Below, piece by piece: positions 9,068 to 18,715 of a stretch of DNA of 64,000 bases (position 1 is its first letter; each line of letters starts with the position of its first letter). A model generated the notes under the pieces. The model was given only the letters and a program-made list of their open reading frames with translations, searched no databases and was not told the origin of the DNA. The position numbers and the translations under genes are program-made. The DNA is from Litchfieldella qijiaojingensis (GTDB lineage: Bacteria; Pseudomonadota; Gammaproteobacteria; Pseudomonadales; Halomonadaceae): NCBI RefSeq assembly GCF_014651875.1, contig NZ_BMXS01000006.1, positions 105,837-169,836 of the forward strand, given 5' to 3'.

Positions 9068-10258
9068 TCACTTGCGTAGATAGCGCGAGACGAGCTTCTC
9101 CTCACGGATCAACCCTTGGGGGCGGAATAGCACGATCGCGGCCAGCAGCAGGGCCACAAGCAACCAACGGAAGTAAGCCGCGCGTCTGGGCAGATCGTCA
9201 GCAATCAGCGCCAGCAGCGGCTCGATGGCATTGGCGAGGAAGGCGGTACCACTCCACACGCCCCATACGATGAAGCCGCCGATAATGGCGCCGCGGTTGT
9301 TGCCGCTACCGCCGAGCATCAGCATCACCCACACCAGGAAAGTGGCGAACAGGGCGTGGAAGTGACTGTAATCGATCGTCACCACGTAGTGGGCATACAG
9401 TGCGCCGGCGATTCCCATGATGACTGCCCCGACCACGAACGACTGGATGCGCACGTAGGTAATGTGCTTGCCGTTCATCGCTGCCGAGGCTTCCTCGTCA
9501 CGGATGGCGCGCAGCATCCTCCCCCACGGTGACCGGCAGGCCCGTTCGATGAGCAGGTAGGCGCCGGCAACGAACAGCGAGATGATCACCAAATAGAACA
9601 GTGGATAATCGCGTGGCGAGAGCGGGTCCAGCACCGCTGTCACCCACTGTGGCAGCCAGGCACAACCTTGCGTTTCGACCACGCAATGCAGCGGTTGGGG
9701 AATGCCCCGCAGCGGTTGTGGCCCATTGGCGAGCCAGCGCTCGTTCTGGAAGATCAGCCGGATGATCTCCGCCACGCCGATGGTGGCAATGGCGAGAAAG
9801 TCCATGCGCAACCGCAACACTGGAACGGCTACCAGAAATGCCACCACTGCGGATACCAGTGCCGCGGCGGCGACCCCGACCAGGAACGGCAGGCCTAGGC
9901 CGAACGCCATCTGGGTGTACTGCGCGGCGATGCCGGTGGGTGCCTCGACGGTCATCAATGCGGAGGTGAAGGCCCCGATCGCGAAGAAACCGGCGACGCC
10001 GAAGTTCAGATGACCGGTGTAACCCCACTGGATGTTCAAGCCGAGCGTCAGCAGCGCGTAGACGCAACCCATGGTGGCGAACGAGACGGTGTAGGCGAGA
10101 ATTCCACTGGGTAGTGAAGTCGTCAACGAGAAGGCCAGCACCACGCCTGCGACGATTGCCACGGGCAGGCGCCAGCGGCGTGCCGGCAGTACCAGCAGCA
10201 ACAGCAGTGTGGCCGGTATGATCAGCAATAGCCCTTTGACCAGGATCAGTGGTGGCAT
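9068..10258 (-). CDS. livM: Branched-chain amino acid-type ABC transporter permease (LivM-like)
   Basis: The 396-residue polytopic inner-membrane protein has the LivM family core: LNIQWGYTGHLNFGVAGFFAIGA, the cytoplasmic SPWGRMLRAIRDEEASA loop that contacts the ATPases, and a C-terminal LFRPQGLI. It is the last gene of the four-gene operon livG-livF-livH-livM on the minus strand and is separated from livH by 3 nt. The family moves branched amino acids, amides, urea or aromatic acids; the actual substrate cannot be read from the sequence. Confidence 0.9.
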   Translation of the reverse strand: MPPLILVKGLLLIIPATLLLLLVLPARRWRLPVAIVAGVVLAFSLTTSLPSGILAYTVSFATMGCVYALLTLGLNIQWGYTGHLNFGVAGFFAIGAFTSALMTVEAPTGIAAQYTQMAFGLGLPFLVGVAAAALVSAVVAFLVAVPVLRLRMDFLAIATIGVAEIIRLIFQNERWLANGPQPLRGIPQPLHCVVETQGCAWLPQWVTAVLDPLSPRDYPLFYLVIISLFVAGAYLLIERACRSPWGRMLRAIRDEEASAAMNGKHITYVRIQSFVVGAVIMGIAGALYAHYVVTIDYSHFHALFATFLVWVMLMLGGSGNNRGAIIGGFIVWGVWSGTAFLANAIEPLLALIADDLPRRAAYFRWLLVALLLAAIVLFRPQGLIREEKLVSRYLRK

Positions 10259-10261
10259 CGC

Positions 10262-11332
10262 TCAGCCTCCCCCTCGTCCGAACAGGCCTTGCGGGCGCAC
10301 CAGCAGCACGATCACCATTAGCACGAAGGCCACGGCGGGCCCGTAGGTTGGGTCAAGGAAAGCAGTGGATACTTGGTGCGCGACACCGATGATCAGCGCT
10401 CCCGCCAGTGCCCCATAGGGGTTGCCGATGCCACCCATGATGGTTGCCGCGAACATCGGCAGCAGCAACCAGAAGCCCATTTCGGGGCGTAACTGAGAGG
10501 ATAGCCCGTACATGGTCCCGCCAGCGGCGGCGAGCGCTCCGCCAAGCAGCCAGGTCCAGGCAATCACCCGCTCGGTGTTGATGCCGCGCACCTGTGCAAG
10601 CTCCGGATTGTCCGCCGTGGCGCGCATGGCTTTGCCAATGCGCGTGCGCTCCAGCAGTGCATACACACCGAGCATGAGCACCAGGGCCAGTGCCAGGATA
10701 AATAGCTGGTCAGCACGTACGCGGATGTTCAGTGGCAGTGTCAGGGCCGGATTGGGTCGTCCTGGGTAATAAAAGTGAAAGTCCGGCCCCCAAGCGATGT
10801 AGATGATGCTGCGCAGGAAAAAGGCCATTGCCAGCGATGCCATCGCGAACAGTACGAGATGAGCATGCTGGTTGCGCAAGCGTCGATAGACGGCACGGTC
10901 GACGACCATGGCTACCAACCCGACCAGAGGCATGGAGAGCAGCAGGGCCACGGGGAACTCCCAGCCGAACGAAAGAGGCGACAGCGGCTCGCCCTGGGGC
11001 AGCCAGGCGAGAAAGGCGAAGGTGAAATAGGCTCCCAGGGTGACCAGGGCCCCGTGCGAGAAATTGGGAAACTTGAGCACGCCATAGACAAGTGTCAGCC
11101 CGATGCTCCCCAAACCGATGATGCCGCCGAGCATCATTCCCCAGGCGGCGAGCGACAGCAGTCGTTCGGCACTCACGCCCTGTAGCTGGGCGAGCACCAG
11201 TAACAGGAGGAGCACCACGGCGATCGCGGCCAGCAGGAAGGCACGCGTCTGGACCACGTCGTGCACCCGTTCGCCAAGCCGCTTGTCGCGCTTGACCGGT
11301 GCCCGCTCCTCGCTCTCTTGGATCGTGCCCAT
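10262..11332 (-). CDS. livH: Branched-chain amino acid-type ABC transporter permease (LivH-like)
   Basis: The 356-residue permease carries LivH hallmarks: GLGSIGLTLVYGVLKFPNFSHGALV near the N-terminus, the RTRIGKAMRATADNPELAQVRGI coupling loop, and a C-terminal VLLVRPQGLFG. It is longer than many LivH proteins because of a charged cytoplasmic N-terminus of about 30 residues before the first membrane helix. It lies 2 nt downstream of livF, consistent with one transcript, and should pair with LivM to form the membrane channel. Confidence 0.9.
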   Translation of the reverse strand: MGTIQESEERAPVKRDKRLGERVHDVVQTRAFLLAAIAVVLLLLLVLAQLQGVSAERLLSLAAWGMMLGGIIGLGSIGLTLVYGVLKFPNFSHGALVTLGAYFTFAFLAWLPQGEPLSPLSFGWEFPVALLLSMPLVGLVAMVVDRAVYRRLRNQHAHLVLFAMASLAMAFFLRSIIYIAWGPDFHFYYPGRPNPALTLPLNIRVRADQLFILALALVLMLGVYALLERTRIGKAMRATADNPELAQVRGINTERVIAWTWLLGGALAAAGGTMYGLSSQLRPEMGFWLLLPMFAATIMGGIGNPYGALAGALIIGVAHQVSTAFLDPTYGPAVAFVLMVIVLLVRPQGLFGRGGG

Positions 11333-11334
11333 GC

Positions 11335-12042
11335 TCAGCCCCCTAGGTACAATCGGCCCACCTCTGGATCATCGAGCAGTGCCTGGCCCGGCCCTTCCAC
11401 CCGGTTCTGTCCGCTGGCGAGCACATAGCCGCGAGCGGCCATTGCCAGCGACTTGCGTGCGTTCTGCTCGACCATCAGTACCGCTGGTCCCGTCTCGTTG
11501 ATATGGCGAATGTTGTCGAAGATCTCGTCGACGAGCTTCGGTGACAGTCCGGCGGAGGGCTCATCGAGCAGTAGCAAGTCCGGCTCCAGCATCAGCGCGC
11601 TGCCGATGGCGACCATCTGGCGTTCGCCTCCGGACATCTTGCCGACGCGCTGGTGACGGCGTTCGCGCAACTTGGGAAACAGTGCATAGACCCACTCCTT
11701 GCGCTCGGGAATTGCCCGCTCGTCGAGCAGGTAGCCGCCCATCTCGAGGTTCTCCTCGACGGTGAGTTGCACGAAGACGTTGGCTACCTGGGGCACGTAG
11801 CACATGCCTTCCTTGACGATGTCGTAGGGGGAGCGGCCAGTGATTTCCTTGTCACGGAAGCGGATCGACCCTTGCTTCGGCGGGACCAATCCGAATACCG
11901 CCTTCATCAGCGTAGACTTGCCGGCGCCATTGGGGCCTATCAGCGACACGATTTCCCCTTCGTTCACCTCCAGGTGCACGTCGTGCAGGATTTCGGTGTC
12001 GCCGTATCCGGCAGTGACTCCCTCAGCCTTCAACAGCGGCAT
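11335..12042 (-). CDS. livF: ABC transporter ATP-binding protein (LivF-like)
   Basis: The 235-residue ATPase shows Walker A GPNGAGKST, the signature MSGGERQMVA, Walker B LLLLDEPSAGLSP and the H-loop replacement typical of LivF (VLMVEQNA). It starts inside the 3' end of livG (20-nt overlap), so the two are probably translationally coupled. It would power the LivHM channel together with LivG. Confidence 0.93.
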   Translation of the reverse strand: MPLLKAEGVTAGYGDTEILHDVHLEVNEGEIVSLIGPNGAGKSTLMKAVFGLVPPKQGSIRFRDKEITGRSPYDIVKEGMCYVPQVANVFVQLTVEENLEMGGYLLDERAIPERKEWVYALFPKLRERRHQRVGKMSGGERQMVAIGSALMLEPDLLLLDEPSAGLSPKLVDEIFDNIRHINETGPAVLMVEQNARKSLAMAARGYVLASGQNRVEGPGQALLDDPEVGRLYLGG

Positions 12043-12862
12043 ACTGCCCTCCGAGATAGGCTTCCAGCACCCTGGGGTTGCGACGAACCTCTTCCGGCGA
12101 GCCCGTCATGAGCTGTCGCCCCTCGCTCATCACTACCACCGGGTCGCACAACGACATGATCAGATCCATGTCGTGTTCGATGACCAGAAAGGTAATGCCG
12201 CGCTCGCGGTTGAGATAGCGGATGTTGTCGGTGAGACGATGCATGAGGGTGGGGTTGACGCCAGCGCCCGGCTCGTCGAGCAGAACCAACTGGGGGTCGG
12301 TCATCAGCGTGCGTGCCAGTTCCAGCAGCTTCTTCTGCCCGCCTGAGAGGTTACGCGCGTATTCGTCATGTAAGTGGTCGAGTTCGACGAACTCGAGTAC
12401 TTCCAGCGCCTTGTCGCGGTTGGCCAGCTCCTGGCGTCTCACCGCGCCGGGGCGAAACCAGGTGTTGAACAGCCGCTCTCCCTGCTGGCCGGGTGGAATC
12501 AGCATGAGATTTTCCAGCACCGACAGGCTCTGATGTTCGCGAGGTATCTGGAAGGTGCGGCACAGGCCGTGTTGAAAAACCCGGTGAGGAGGCAGGTTGG
12601 TGATGTCTTTTCCGTTGAAGATGACGCGTCCCGCCTGGGCGAGATGGAAGCCGGTGACCACGTTGAACAACGTGGTCTTGCCGGCCCCGTTGGGGCCGAT
12701 CAAGCCGGTGATCGTGCCCTCGCGAACACTCAGGTCCGCGCCGTCGAGCGCCCGCAGGCTATCGAAATCGCGTACGAGGCCTTGCACCTCTAAGAGGAGC
12801 GCGCCACTGGATCGTGACGTCTTGTTATGGAGCCCCTCGTCTTCAGTGGCTTGTGTCGTCAT
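12023..12862 (-). CDS. livG: ABC transporter ATP-binding protein (LivG-like)
   Basis: The 279-residue ATPase has Walker A GPNGAGKTT, the LivG-type Q-loop region FQHGLCRTFQIPREH, signature NLSGGQKKLLE, Walker B QLVLLDEPGAGVNP and H-loop VIEHDMD. The reading frame extends upstream to 13087, but the ATG at 12862 follows a G-rich ribosome site and gives the normal family length. It is the promoter-proximal gene of the operon, transcribed divergently from the binding protein at 13075. The 210-nt intergenic space must hold both promoters. Confidence 0.92.
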   Translation of the reverse strand: MTTQATEDEGLHNKTSRSSGALLLEVQGLVRDFDSLRALDGADLSVREGTITGLIGPNGAGKTTLFNVVTGFHLAQAGRVIFNGKDITNLPPHRVFQHGLCRTFQIPREHQSLSVLENLMLIPPGQQGERLFNTWFRPGAVRRQELANRDKALEVLEFVELDHLHDEYARNLSGGQKKLLELARTLMTDPQLVLLDEPGAGVNPTLMHRLTDNIRYLNRERGITFLVIEHDMDLIMSLCDPVVVMSEGRQLMTGSPEEVRRNPRVLEAYLGGQYAAVEG

Positions 12863-13074
12863 GCCATCCCCCCAGAGGTGGCCCTGCGCCAACGTCTTTG
12901 AACATAGCAACATCGCCAAAGCCTGTCGAAGCGCGGGGCAGGCGCGTCGGTCGCGATGCATCAGGTTCCAGCGTCTACACTCCCCAAAGAGGAACTGCTT
13001 GCGCCGTTTCGTCGAAATGCGTCCTGCGTCAGGCAGTCCCCTAGACAACCGACGAACGCAGGAGGGAAACATCA

Positions 13075-14418
13075 ATGAACAACACACGACACACTGGCAC
13101 CGGGCGTCATCGCGCGCCTGTGTCAGCCGCCCTCGGCGTATTTACCTTGAGCGCGGTGCTTGCCGCGGGTGGTGCGAGCGCCCAGGACGCGCCGCCGGCG
13201 ATCAAGGTCGGGCAGATCGCTCCCTTCACGGGCGCAGGGGCAGAGTTTGGCGAGTTCTATCGTGATGGCGCGGCGCTGGGCGTCGACCACATCAACGCCG
13301 CGACGCAGGAAGTACTGGGGGGACCGGTGATCGCGGAACATTTGAGCGAGGATTCCAACACCCTGCCCACGCCGGCCATCCAGGCGGCACGCCAACTCGT
13401 CGAGGTCGAGGGCGTACCCGCCATTATCGGGGGCTGGTCGAGTGGCGTGACCGTGGCAGTGGCCACCTCGGTGACGATACCCTCGGAGGTGCTGCAGATC
13501 TCCAACGGCTCGACCTCGCCGCTGATTTCGGTGCTGCCCGAGGACCTCGAGGCCGACCTGCTGTTTCGCACCACGGCCTCCGATGCCCTGCAGGGGGTGG
13601 TCGCCGCCCAGCTCGCCCGTGGCGAGATCTTCGAGGACTATAGCGTGGACAGCGCCTCGACGATCTTCATCAACAACCCCTATGGCCAGGGGTTGTCCAA
13701 TGCCTTCGCCAGGGCCTTCCAGGCTCGCGGTGGCACCATCACCGCCCAGGTCCCGCATCCCGAGGAGCCGCAGCCGACCTACACCTCGCAGCTTGCCCAG
13801 GCCTTCCAGGGCGACCCCGAGATGTTGCTTGCCGCGAGCTATCCCGGCCATAGCGCCACCTTCCTCCAGGAAGCCCGCGATATCTTCGACCAGACCGTGT
13901 GGCAGTTCGTCGATGGCAATCGCTCCCAGGAGGTCATCGACGCCGTGGGGGCCGATGACCTGGAGGGCTTGATCGGCACCGCGCCGGGACAGGATCCGAG
14001 CATCCCCGGCTTCGAGAACTTCGCCACGGCGTTCGAGGAGGCCTACGGCCATGACCGCATTCCGCCGTTCACCGAATCGGCCTATGACGCCGCCATGCTG
14101 ATTGGCCTGGCCACGGTCAAGGCCATCGCCGACGGGCACGACAGCGTCGAGGCCATCACCGGTACGGTGCTACGTGACCGCCTGCGCGAGGTCGCCAATC
14201 CGCCTGGGATGGAGATCGTCGCTGGTGATCTGGACAGCATCACCGCGGGTGTCGAGGCGATCATGAACGGCGAGGACGTCGCCTATACCGGCGCGGCTGG
14301 ACCGGCCGACTTCGACGACAGCGGCGACGTGATCACCCCGATCGCCATCTGGAAGTACACCAACGGCAGCATCGAGAACCTGCAGATCCAGTCGCCGGAC
14401 GACATTCCTGCGGAATGA
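13075..14418 (+). CDS. ABC transporter substrate-binding protein (LivK/Peripla_BP_6 type)
   Basis: This 447-residue secreted protein has a strong AGGAGG ribosome site and a signal peptide cleaved near ASA-QD (about residue 36). The mature N-terminus (IKVGQIAPFTGAGAEFG) and the internal IGGWSSGVTVAVA and ESAYDAAMLIGLA segments are those of type-1 periplasmic binding proteins for amino acids and amides. It is divergent from livGFHM and should feed that transporter. It is much longer than E. coli LivK mainly in the C-terminal lobe, as in amide/urea and aromatic-acid binders. Confidence 0.9.
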   Translation: MNNTRHTGTGRHRAPVSAALGVFTLSAVLAAGGASAQDAPPAIKVGQIAPFTGAGAEFGEFYRDGAALGVDHINAATQEVLGGPVIAEHLSEDSNTLPTPAIQAARQLVEVEGVPAIIGGWSSGVTVAVATSVTIPSEVLQISNGSTSPLISVLPEDLEADLLFRTTASDALQGVVAAQLARGEIFEDYSVDSASTIFINNPYGQGLSNAFARAFQARGGTITAQVPHPEEPQPTYTSQLAQAFQGDPEMLLAASYPGHSATFLQEARDIFDQTVWQFVDGNRSQEVIDAVGADDLEGLIGTAPGQDPSIPGFENFATAFEEAYGHDRIPPFTESAYDAAMLIGLATVKAIADGHDSVEAITGTVLRDRLREVANPPGMEIVAGDLDSITAGVEAIMNGEDVAYTGAAGPADFDDSGDVITPIAIWKYTNGSIENLQIQSPDDIPAE

Positions 14419-14449
14419 GCCGTGTCGTTTGGGCGGTGATCAACGTAAC

Positions 14450-14480
14450 TAGCCCGGACGGGTTCGCCCCGCCCGGGCTA
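14450..14480 (+). terminator. Stem-loop after the binding-protein gene
   Basis: A GC-rich inverted repeat with outer arms TAGCCCGG and CCGGGCTA encloses an ACGGG-ttcg-CCCCG inner part. There is no clear T-run, so it may act as a 3' RNA stabiliser or a weak terminator rather than a classical intrinsic terminator. Confidence 0.55.
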
Positions 14481-14517
14481 TGAGGGAATCGAGTCGAGTC
14501 CGATCGGGAGGAAAACC

Positions 14518-15156
14518 ATGATCGATTGGAGCATCGAATCTGTCACGTTCGGCAATTGCAACTGTGACTACAACTGTCCCTGCCAGTTCGAGCTGCGCCC
14601 CACCCAAGGAAACTGCCGCGGCTTCGAAGTGGGGCGGATCGAACACGGCCATTTTGACGACATCAGCCTCGATGGCCTCCGCTGGGCCCTGCTCTACGCA
14701 TGGCCGGGGGCGATCTTCGAGGGCAACGGCACCATGCAGGCGATCATCGACGAGCGCGCCGACGAGCGTCAGCGCCAGGCGTTGATCACGGTGCTTCATG
14801 GCGGAGAAACCGAGGAAGCCAAGACCCACTGGTGGGTGTTCCATGCCATGTCGAGCACCGTCCACGAACCGCTCTTCAAGCCGATCGACGTCGAGATCGA
14901 CATCGAAAGTCGCACCGCGCGGGTCTCGATTCCGGGCGTGCTGGTATCGAGCGGACAGCCCATCATCAGCCCGGCGACCGGCGAGGAACACCGCGTCCGC
15001 ATCGATATCCCGGCCGGCATCGAGTTCGAGATTGCCGAGATCGGCAGCGCCTCGGCAAAGGCCACCGGCGCGATCGAACTGGATCTGAATGATAGCTATG
15101 GCCAGTTCAATGTCATACGCCATTCGGGGACGGGGGTGGTCCACACCCGGGTGTGA
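14518..15156 (+). CDS. DUF1326 family protein with N-terminal cysteine motif
   Basis: The 212-residue protein matches DUF1326. It has a cysteine-rich start (NCNCDYNCPCQFE) with four closely spaced cysteines that could bind a metal or heme-like ligand, then a mostly beta domain with GHFDDISLDGLRWALL and THWWVFHAMSSTVHEPLF. A GGAGG ribosome site precedes the ATG. It has no signal peptide. In other genomes DUF1326 genes are often next to DUF2182 membrane proteins; no intact one is present here. The function is unknown. Confidence 0.82.
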   Translation: MIDWSIESVTFGNCNCDYNCPCQFELRPTQGNCRGFEVGRIEHGHFDDISLDGLRWALLYAWPGAIFEGNGTMQAIIDERADERQRQALITVLHGGETEEAKTHWWVFHAMSSTVHEPLFKPIDVEIDIESRTARVSIPGVLVSSGQPIISPATGEEHRVRIDIPAGIEFEIAEIGSASAKATGAIELDLNDSYGQFNVIRHSGTGVVHTRV

Positions 15157-15363
15157 GACACCCTGCCGCCGGACGGTCGCATAGGACCGCGAGCGCACTG
15201 ATTGCCTGGGGCAGTGCGACATTGACATGGCTGCCGTTGCTAGCTGACCCCATTGCTGCGGGGGCCTGTTCCGGTCTCCCGCATCGGCGCACTCAGGCGC
15301 TTGGCTGCGGGCCGCGAACAGGGCAAGGTAAAGACTCTCGCATCTGCCTGACAGGAGTCATCC

Positions 15364-15678
15364 ATGATCGCCCAGACCCCCAAGCCGCCATACTACGCCG
15401 TGATATTCACTTCCGTGCGTAGTGAACTCGACGATGAAGACTATGAGGCCATGGCAACACGCATGGTGGAACTTGCCAGCCAACAGCCCGGTTTCCTGGG
15501 GGTGGAGTCGGCACGCGAGGACGTTGGCATCACTGTTTCCTACTGGGATAGTCTCGAGGCGATCAAACGCTGGAAAGCGCATGTCGAGCACCGCGAGGCG
15601 CAGCGCCTGGGTCTTGAACGTTGGTACTCGACGTTCAAGACCCGCATCAGTCGTGTCGAGCGGGACTATGGCATCTGA
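15364..15678 (+). CDS. ABM-domain (antibiotic biosynthesis monooxygenase-like) protein
   Basis: This 104-residue single-domain protein has the dimeric alpha-beta barrel pattern of the ABM family: YYAVIFTSVRSE, then the MVELASQQPGFLGVESAR helix-strand unit, and SYWDSLEAIKRWKAHVEHREAQRLG. A CAGGAG ribosome site precedes the ATG. Such small cytosolic proteins can be quinol or heme oxygenases or have no enzymatic role; the catalytic partner is not evident. About 200 nt of non-coding sequence without clear signals lies upstream. Confidence 0.85.
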   Translation: MIAQTPKPPYYAVIFTSVRSELDDEDYEAMATRMVELASQQPGFLGVESAREDVGITVSYWDSLEAIKRWKAHVEHREAQRLGLERWYSTFKTRISRVERDYGI

Positions 15679-15751
15679 AATCGATCACAGGATGTCTTCC
15701 GGCATGTAGCTGGCGGTTGGTGCCGCGTTCCAACGACACAAGGAGAGTGTG

Positions 15752-16183
15752 ATGCACGACGTTTTTTCGTTTCTGGCCGTAATTTGCAGCGGAGTTTTCG
15801 CCGGAGCTGCGATCTATATCAATGCGGTGGAACATCCGGCAAGGATGACATGCGGTGCGCGTGTTGCCCTGCAGCAGTGGGATCCGAGTTACGCCCGCGC
15901 GACGGTAATGCAGGCTTCTCTTGCCGTGATCGGTTGTCTGTTCGCCATTCTTGCATGGCTGACCGGTGCCAGTATGTGGTTCCTGCCCGCAGGACTGATC
16001 CTGCTCTCCGTGGCACCCTACACGCTGGTCGTGGTGATGCCGACCAACAAGCGGCTGCAGGCCTTGGGCCCGGATAGCGACGATGCTGAGATTGCGCGCT
16101 TGTTGCAGCGTTGGAACGTACTCCACGGTGTCAGGAGCGCGCTTGGATTCGTAGCCTTCGCTTGGCTCGTGGCCTTGGCCTAA
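15752..16183 (+). CDS. DUF1772-like four-helix membrane protein
   Basis: The 143-residue protein starts at an ATG 6 nt after AGGAG. It has four hydrophobic helices with the family features AGAAIYINAVEHPAR near the N-terminus and VVMPTNKRLQAL before the last helix, followed by LQRWNVLHGVRSALG. These match the DUF1772/anthrone oxygenase-like family of small integral membrane proteins. The substrate is unknown. It converges with the patatin gene, separated by 9 nt. Confidence 0.8.
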   Translation: MHDVFSFLAVICSGVFAGAAIYINAVEHPARMTCGARVALQQWDPSYARATVMQASLAVIGCLFAILAWLTGASMWFLPAGLILLSVAPYTLVVVMPTNKRLQALGPDSDDAEIARLLQRWNVLHGVRSALGFVAFAWLVALA

Positions 16184-16192
16184 GCTTTCTAT

Positions 16193-17263
16193 CTACTTCA
16201 CCACTTCCAACGAATCGGCGTACTCGCCGCACAGGTCCACGGTCGAGCGTTTTCCCAGGTCGACGAAGTGCTCGTCCAACCAGCGTTCCGCGGCGCGGTA
16301 GCCGATGTCGTGCAGGCGCTCGATAAAGGCCATCTTGGCATTCATGCGGGTGAAGGCATCGAAGGCGTTCATCTCCTTGGTTGCCTCGATCCGGTGAAGG
16401 TGCAGGCTATCGATCTTGCGGAATAGCTCTGCCTGGTAGTCGTGGCCTGACTTCTCTTCTTCGACCAGCAAACGTTTGATCAGGGCGATGGTGCGCAAGT
16501 CCTGGTGCAGGCTGCTGTTGAAACTGATCTCGTTAATGCGGTCGATGATATCGTGGGCCAGGCGGGGGACACCCGGGCGCTCCAGTGGATTGATCTGGAC
16601 CAGCATGAGATCGCCCGGGCGGCTTTCCGCGACCAGTGGCAGCAGCGATGGATTCGCGGAATAACCGCCATCCCAGTAGCTTTCGCCTTCTATCTCGACG
16701 GCGTGAAACAGCACCGGCAGGGCGGCCGAGGCCAATACCGCCTCACGCGACAGCTCGGCATTGCGAAACACGCGCGATTTGCCGGTGTGCACATTGGTGG
16801 CGCAGACGAACAGGCGGATGTCATCGAACTTGTGTAGCCGTTCGAAATTTACATGCCGATCGAGGAGTTCCCGCAACGGGTTCACGTTGAACGGATTCAT
16901 CTGATAGGGCGATATGAGACGCGAGATAGCGTCGAACACGCGGTACAAGGGCATGAAAGCCGAGTTCCAGTGGCCGAACAGCAATTGTGCGACGCTGGCG
17001 CCCGGCAAGCTGCTGTTGCCTGCATGACCTACATCGTGCCAGAAGGCGCTTAGCGCGTCGCGTGCGCCCTGCCGTCCACCCTTGGCCCAGCCGCTGGCCA
17101 GCACCACGGCGTTCATGGCCCCGGCACTGGTCCCGCTCAGGCCGCCGAATTCAAGCCTTTCGTGTTCCAGTAGCCGGTCCAAGACACCCCATGTGAAGGC
17201 ACCATGCGAGCCACCGCCTTGCAGGGCCAGGTCGACGCACTTGGATACGCGCTGAGTTGGCAT
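16193..17263 (-). CDS. Patatin-like phospholipase
   Basis: The 356-residue protein has the full patatin catalytic set: oxyanion loop LALQGGGSHGAF, nucleophile elbow GLSGTSAGAMNAVVL (serine of GTSAG) and the catalytic Asp in WDGGYSANPSL. It lacks a signal peptide, so it likely acts in the cytosol or is delivered by another route. The family hydrolyses acyl esters of phospholipids. The segment VLASAALPVLFHAVEIEGESYWDGG is typical of the bacterial RssA/YchK-like subgroup. It is monocistronic as far as seen. Confidence 0.9.
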   Translation of the reverse strand: MPTQRVSKCVDLALQGGGSHGAFTWGVLDRLLEHERLEFGGLSGTSAGAMNAVVLASGWAKGGRQGARDALSAFWHDVGHAGNSSLPGASVAQLLFGHWNSAFMPLYRVFDAISRLISPYQMNPFNVNPLRELLDRHVNFERLHKFDDIRLFVCATNVHTGKSRVFRNAELSREAVLASAALPVLFHAVEIEGESYWDGGYSANPSLLPLVAESRPGDLMLVQINPLERPGVPRLAHDIIDRINEISFNSSLHQDLRTIALIKRLLVEEEKSGHDYQAELFRKIDSLHLHRIEATKEMNAFDAFTRMNAKMAFIERLHDIGYRAAERWLDEHFVDLGKRSTVDLCGEYADSLEVVK

Positions 17264-17510
17264 GTGGTGGCCTCGTTGGAGCTGGTAGCGTTGAACTTCC
17301 TCGAAGTATAAGACAGGTATTGACTACGCCACCGTCAAGGCCTGCCTGTCCTGCGTGGATGCATCGGCTTGTTTTCCGGATGGCACTTTTTAGAAAGGTC
17401 TTCTTTACTATATTTGAGGAAATGCAGGGGCCAGGTGCCCTGCCAGCCTTACTGCAGCAAATCGTGAACGATAACGATAACGACATTGCGTGCAATGGGA
17501 GAACAACACA

Positions 17511-18701
17511 ATGATGAACACAACAGACGCCAGCTTGGACACCAAGCCAGAGCAGACCACTGCGGATACCGACATACGGACGAAGTCGACTTCGCGTCGG
17601 CAGTTCCTGAAAGGCGGCTTGCTAGCCACTGGTGGGGTGGCGGCGAGTACGCTGGCTGCTCCGGCGGTGCTGGGGCAAAGCCCGATCGTCATCAAGATGC
17701 AGACCTCATGGCCCTCGGGTGACATCTGGATGGACTTCGCGCGCGAGTATGTCGATCGCGTCAACCGGATGTCCGGTGGCCGGCTGCGGATCGACCTGTT
17801 GCCGGCGGGTGCTGTGGTCGGTGCCTTCCAGGTACTCGACGCCGTCAATGACGGCATTCTCGATGCCGCACACACGGTGCCGGTATACTGGTATGGCAAG
17901 CACAAGGCTGCATCGCTGTTCGGCACCGGTCCAGTTTGGGGCGGCGATGCCACTACCATGTTGGGTTGGTTCTATCAGGGTGGCGGCAAGGAACTCTACC
18001 GCGAACTGACGCAGGACATCCTCGGTCTCGACGTCTATGGCTTCTATGGTTTCCCGATGCCTGCCCAGCCGTTTGGCTGGTTCAAGGAGCCAGTGACCAC
18101 GATCGATGAAGTCCAGGGCCTCAAATACCGCACCGTGGGGCTTGCCGCTGACCTCATGCAAGAGCTTGGCATGAGCGTTACTCAACTACCGGGTGGCGAG
18201 ATCGTGCCGGCAATGGAGCGCGGTGTCATCGATGCCTTCGAGTTCAACAACCCGTCCTCCGACTTGCGCTTTGGCGCGCAGGACGTGGCCAAGAACTACA
18301 TCCTTTCCTCGTACCACCAAGCCAGTGAGTCGTTCGAGTTCATGTTCAACAGGGACTTCTTCGACGACCTCGACGAGGACCTGCAGGCGATCCTGCAGTA
18401 TGGCGTCGAGGCCGCATCGACTTCTAACACGGCGTTGGCGCTCGATCAGTACTCCAAGGACCTGCGGGCGTTGCAGGAGGAGCACGGCGTCACCGTACAC
18501 CGCACGTCGCAGGAGATTCTCGACGCCGAGCTACAGGCTTGGGACAAGCTGATTCCTCAACTGGAGGAGGACGACTTCATGAAGCGGTGCATGGACAGTC
18601 AGCGCGAGTGGGTCGATCGCGTTGTTTTCTACGAGCTGATGAACAAGCCCGACCTGGCGCTTGCCTACGAGCACTATTTCCCGGGCAAGTTGAAGCTCTG
18701 A
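17511..18701 (+). CDS. TRAP transporter substrate-binding protein, Tat-exported (DctP family)
   Basis: The 396-residue protein starts at the first of two adjacent ATGs after GGGAG; an in-frame GTG at 17490 is less likely. Residues about 24-60 carry a twin-arginine signal (TSRRQFLKGGLLATGG). The mature part has DctP features: KMQTSWPSGDIWMDFAREY, VNDGILDAAHTVPVYW, the VQGLKYRTVGLAADLMQELG ligand-arginine region and LPGGEIVPAMERGVIDAFEF. Tat export of TRAP binding proteins is typical of the subgroup that dimerises and binds larger keto-acid-like ligands. It is followed by a strong hairpin and the two permease genes. Confidence 0.92.
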   Translation: MMNTTDASLDTKPEQTTADTDIRTKSTSRRQFLKGGLLATGGVAASTLAAPAVLGQSPIVIKMQTSWPSGDIWMDFAREYVDRVNRMSGGRLRIDLLPAGAVVGAFQVLDAVNDGILDAAHTVPVYWYGKHKAASLFGTGPVWGGDATTMLGWFYQGGGKELYRELTQDILGLDVYGFYGFPMPAQPFGWFKEPVTTIDEVQGLKYRTVGLAADLMQELGMSVTQLPGGEIVPAMERGVIDAFEFNNPSSDLRFGAQDVAKNYILSSYHQASESFEFMFNRDFFDDLDEDLQAILQYGVEAASTSNTALALDQYSKDLRALQEEHGVTVHRTSQEILDAELQAWDKLIPQLEEDDFMKRCMDSQREWVDRVVFYELMNKPDLALAYEHYFPGKLKL

Positions 18702-18715
18702 AATCGTCTGCCTGC

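Noticed and set aside
15153..15422. 89-codon frame with GTGA overlap after the DUF1326 gene, hydrophobic near its start
   Set aside because: It could be a relic of a DUF2182-type partner, but similarity is too weak, its end overlaps the ABM gene and its composition is not gene-like.
17468..17482. Short tandem AACGAT repeat before the TRAP binding-protein gene
   Set aside because: Only about two and a half units; too short to claim an operator or repeat.
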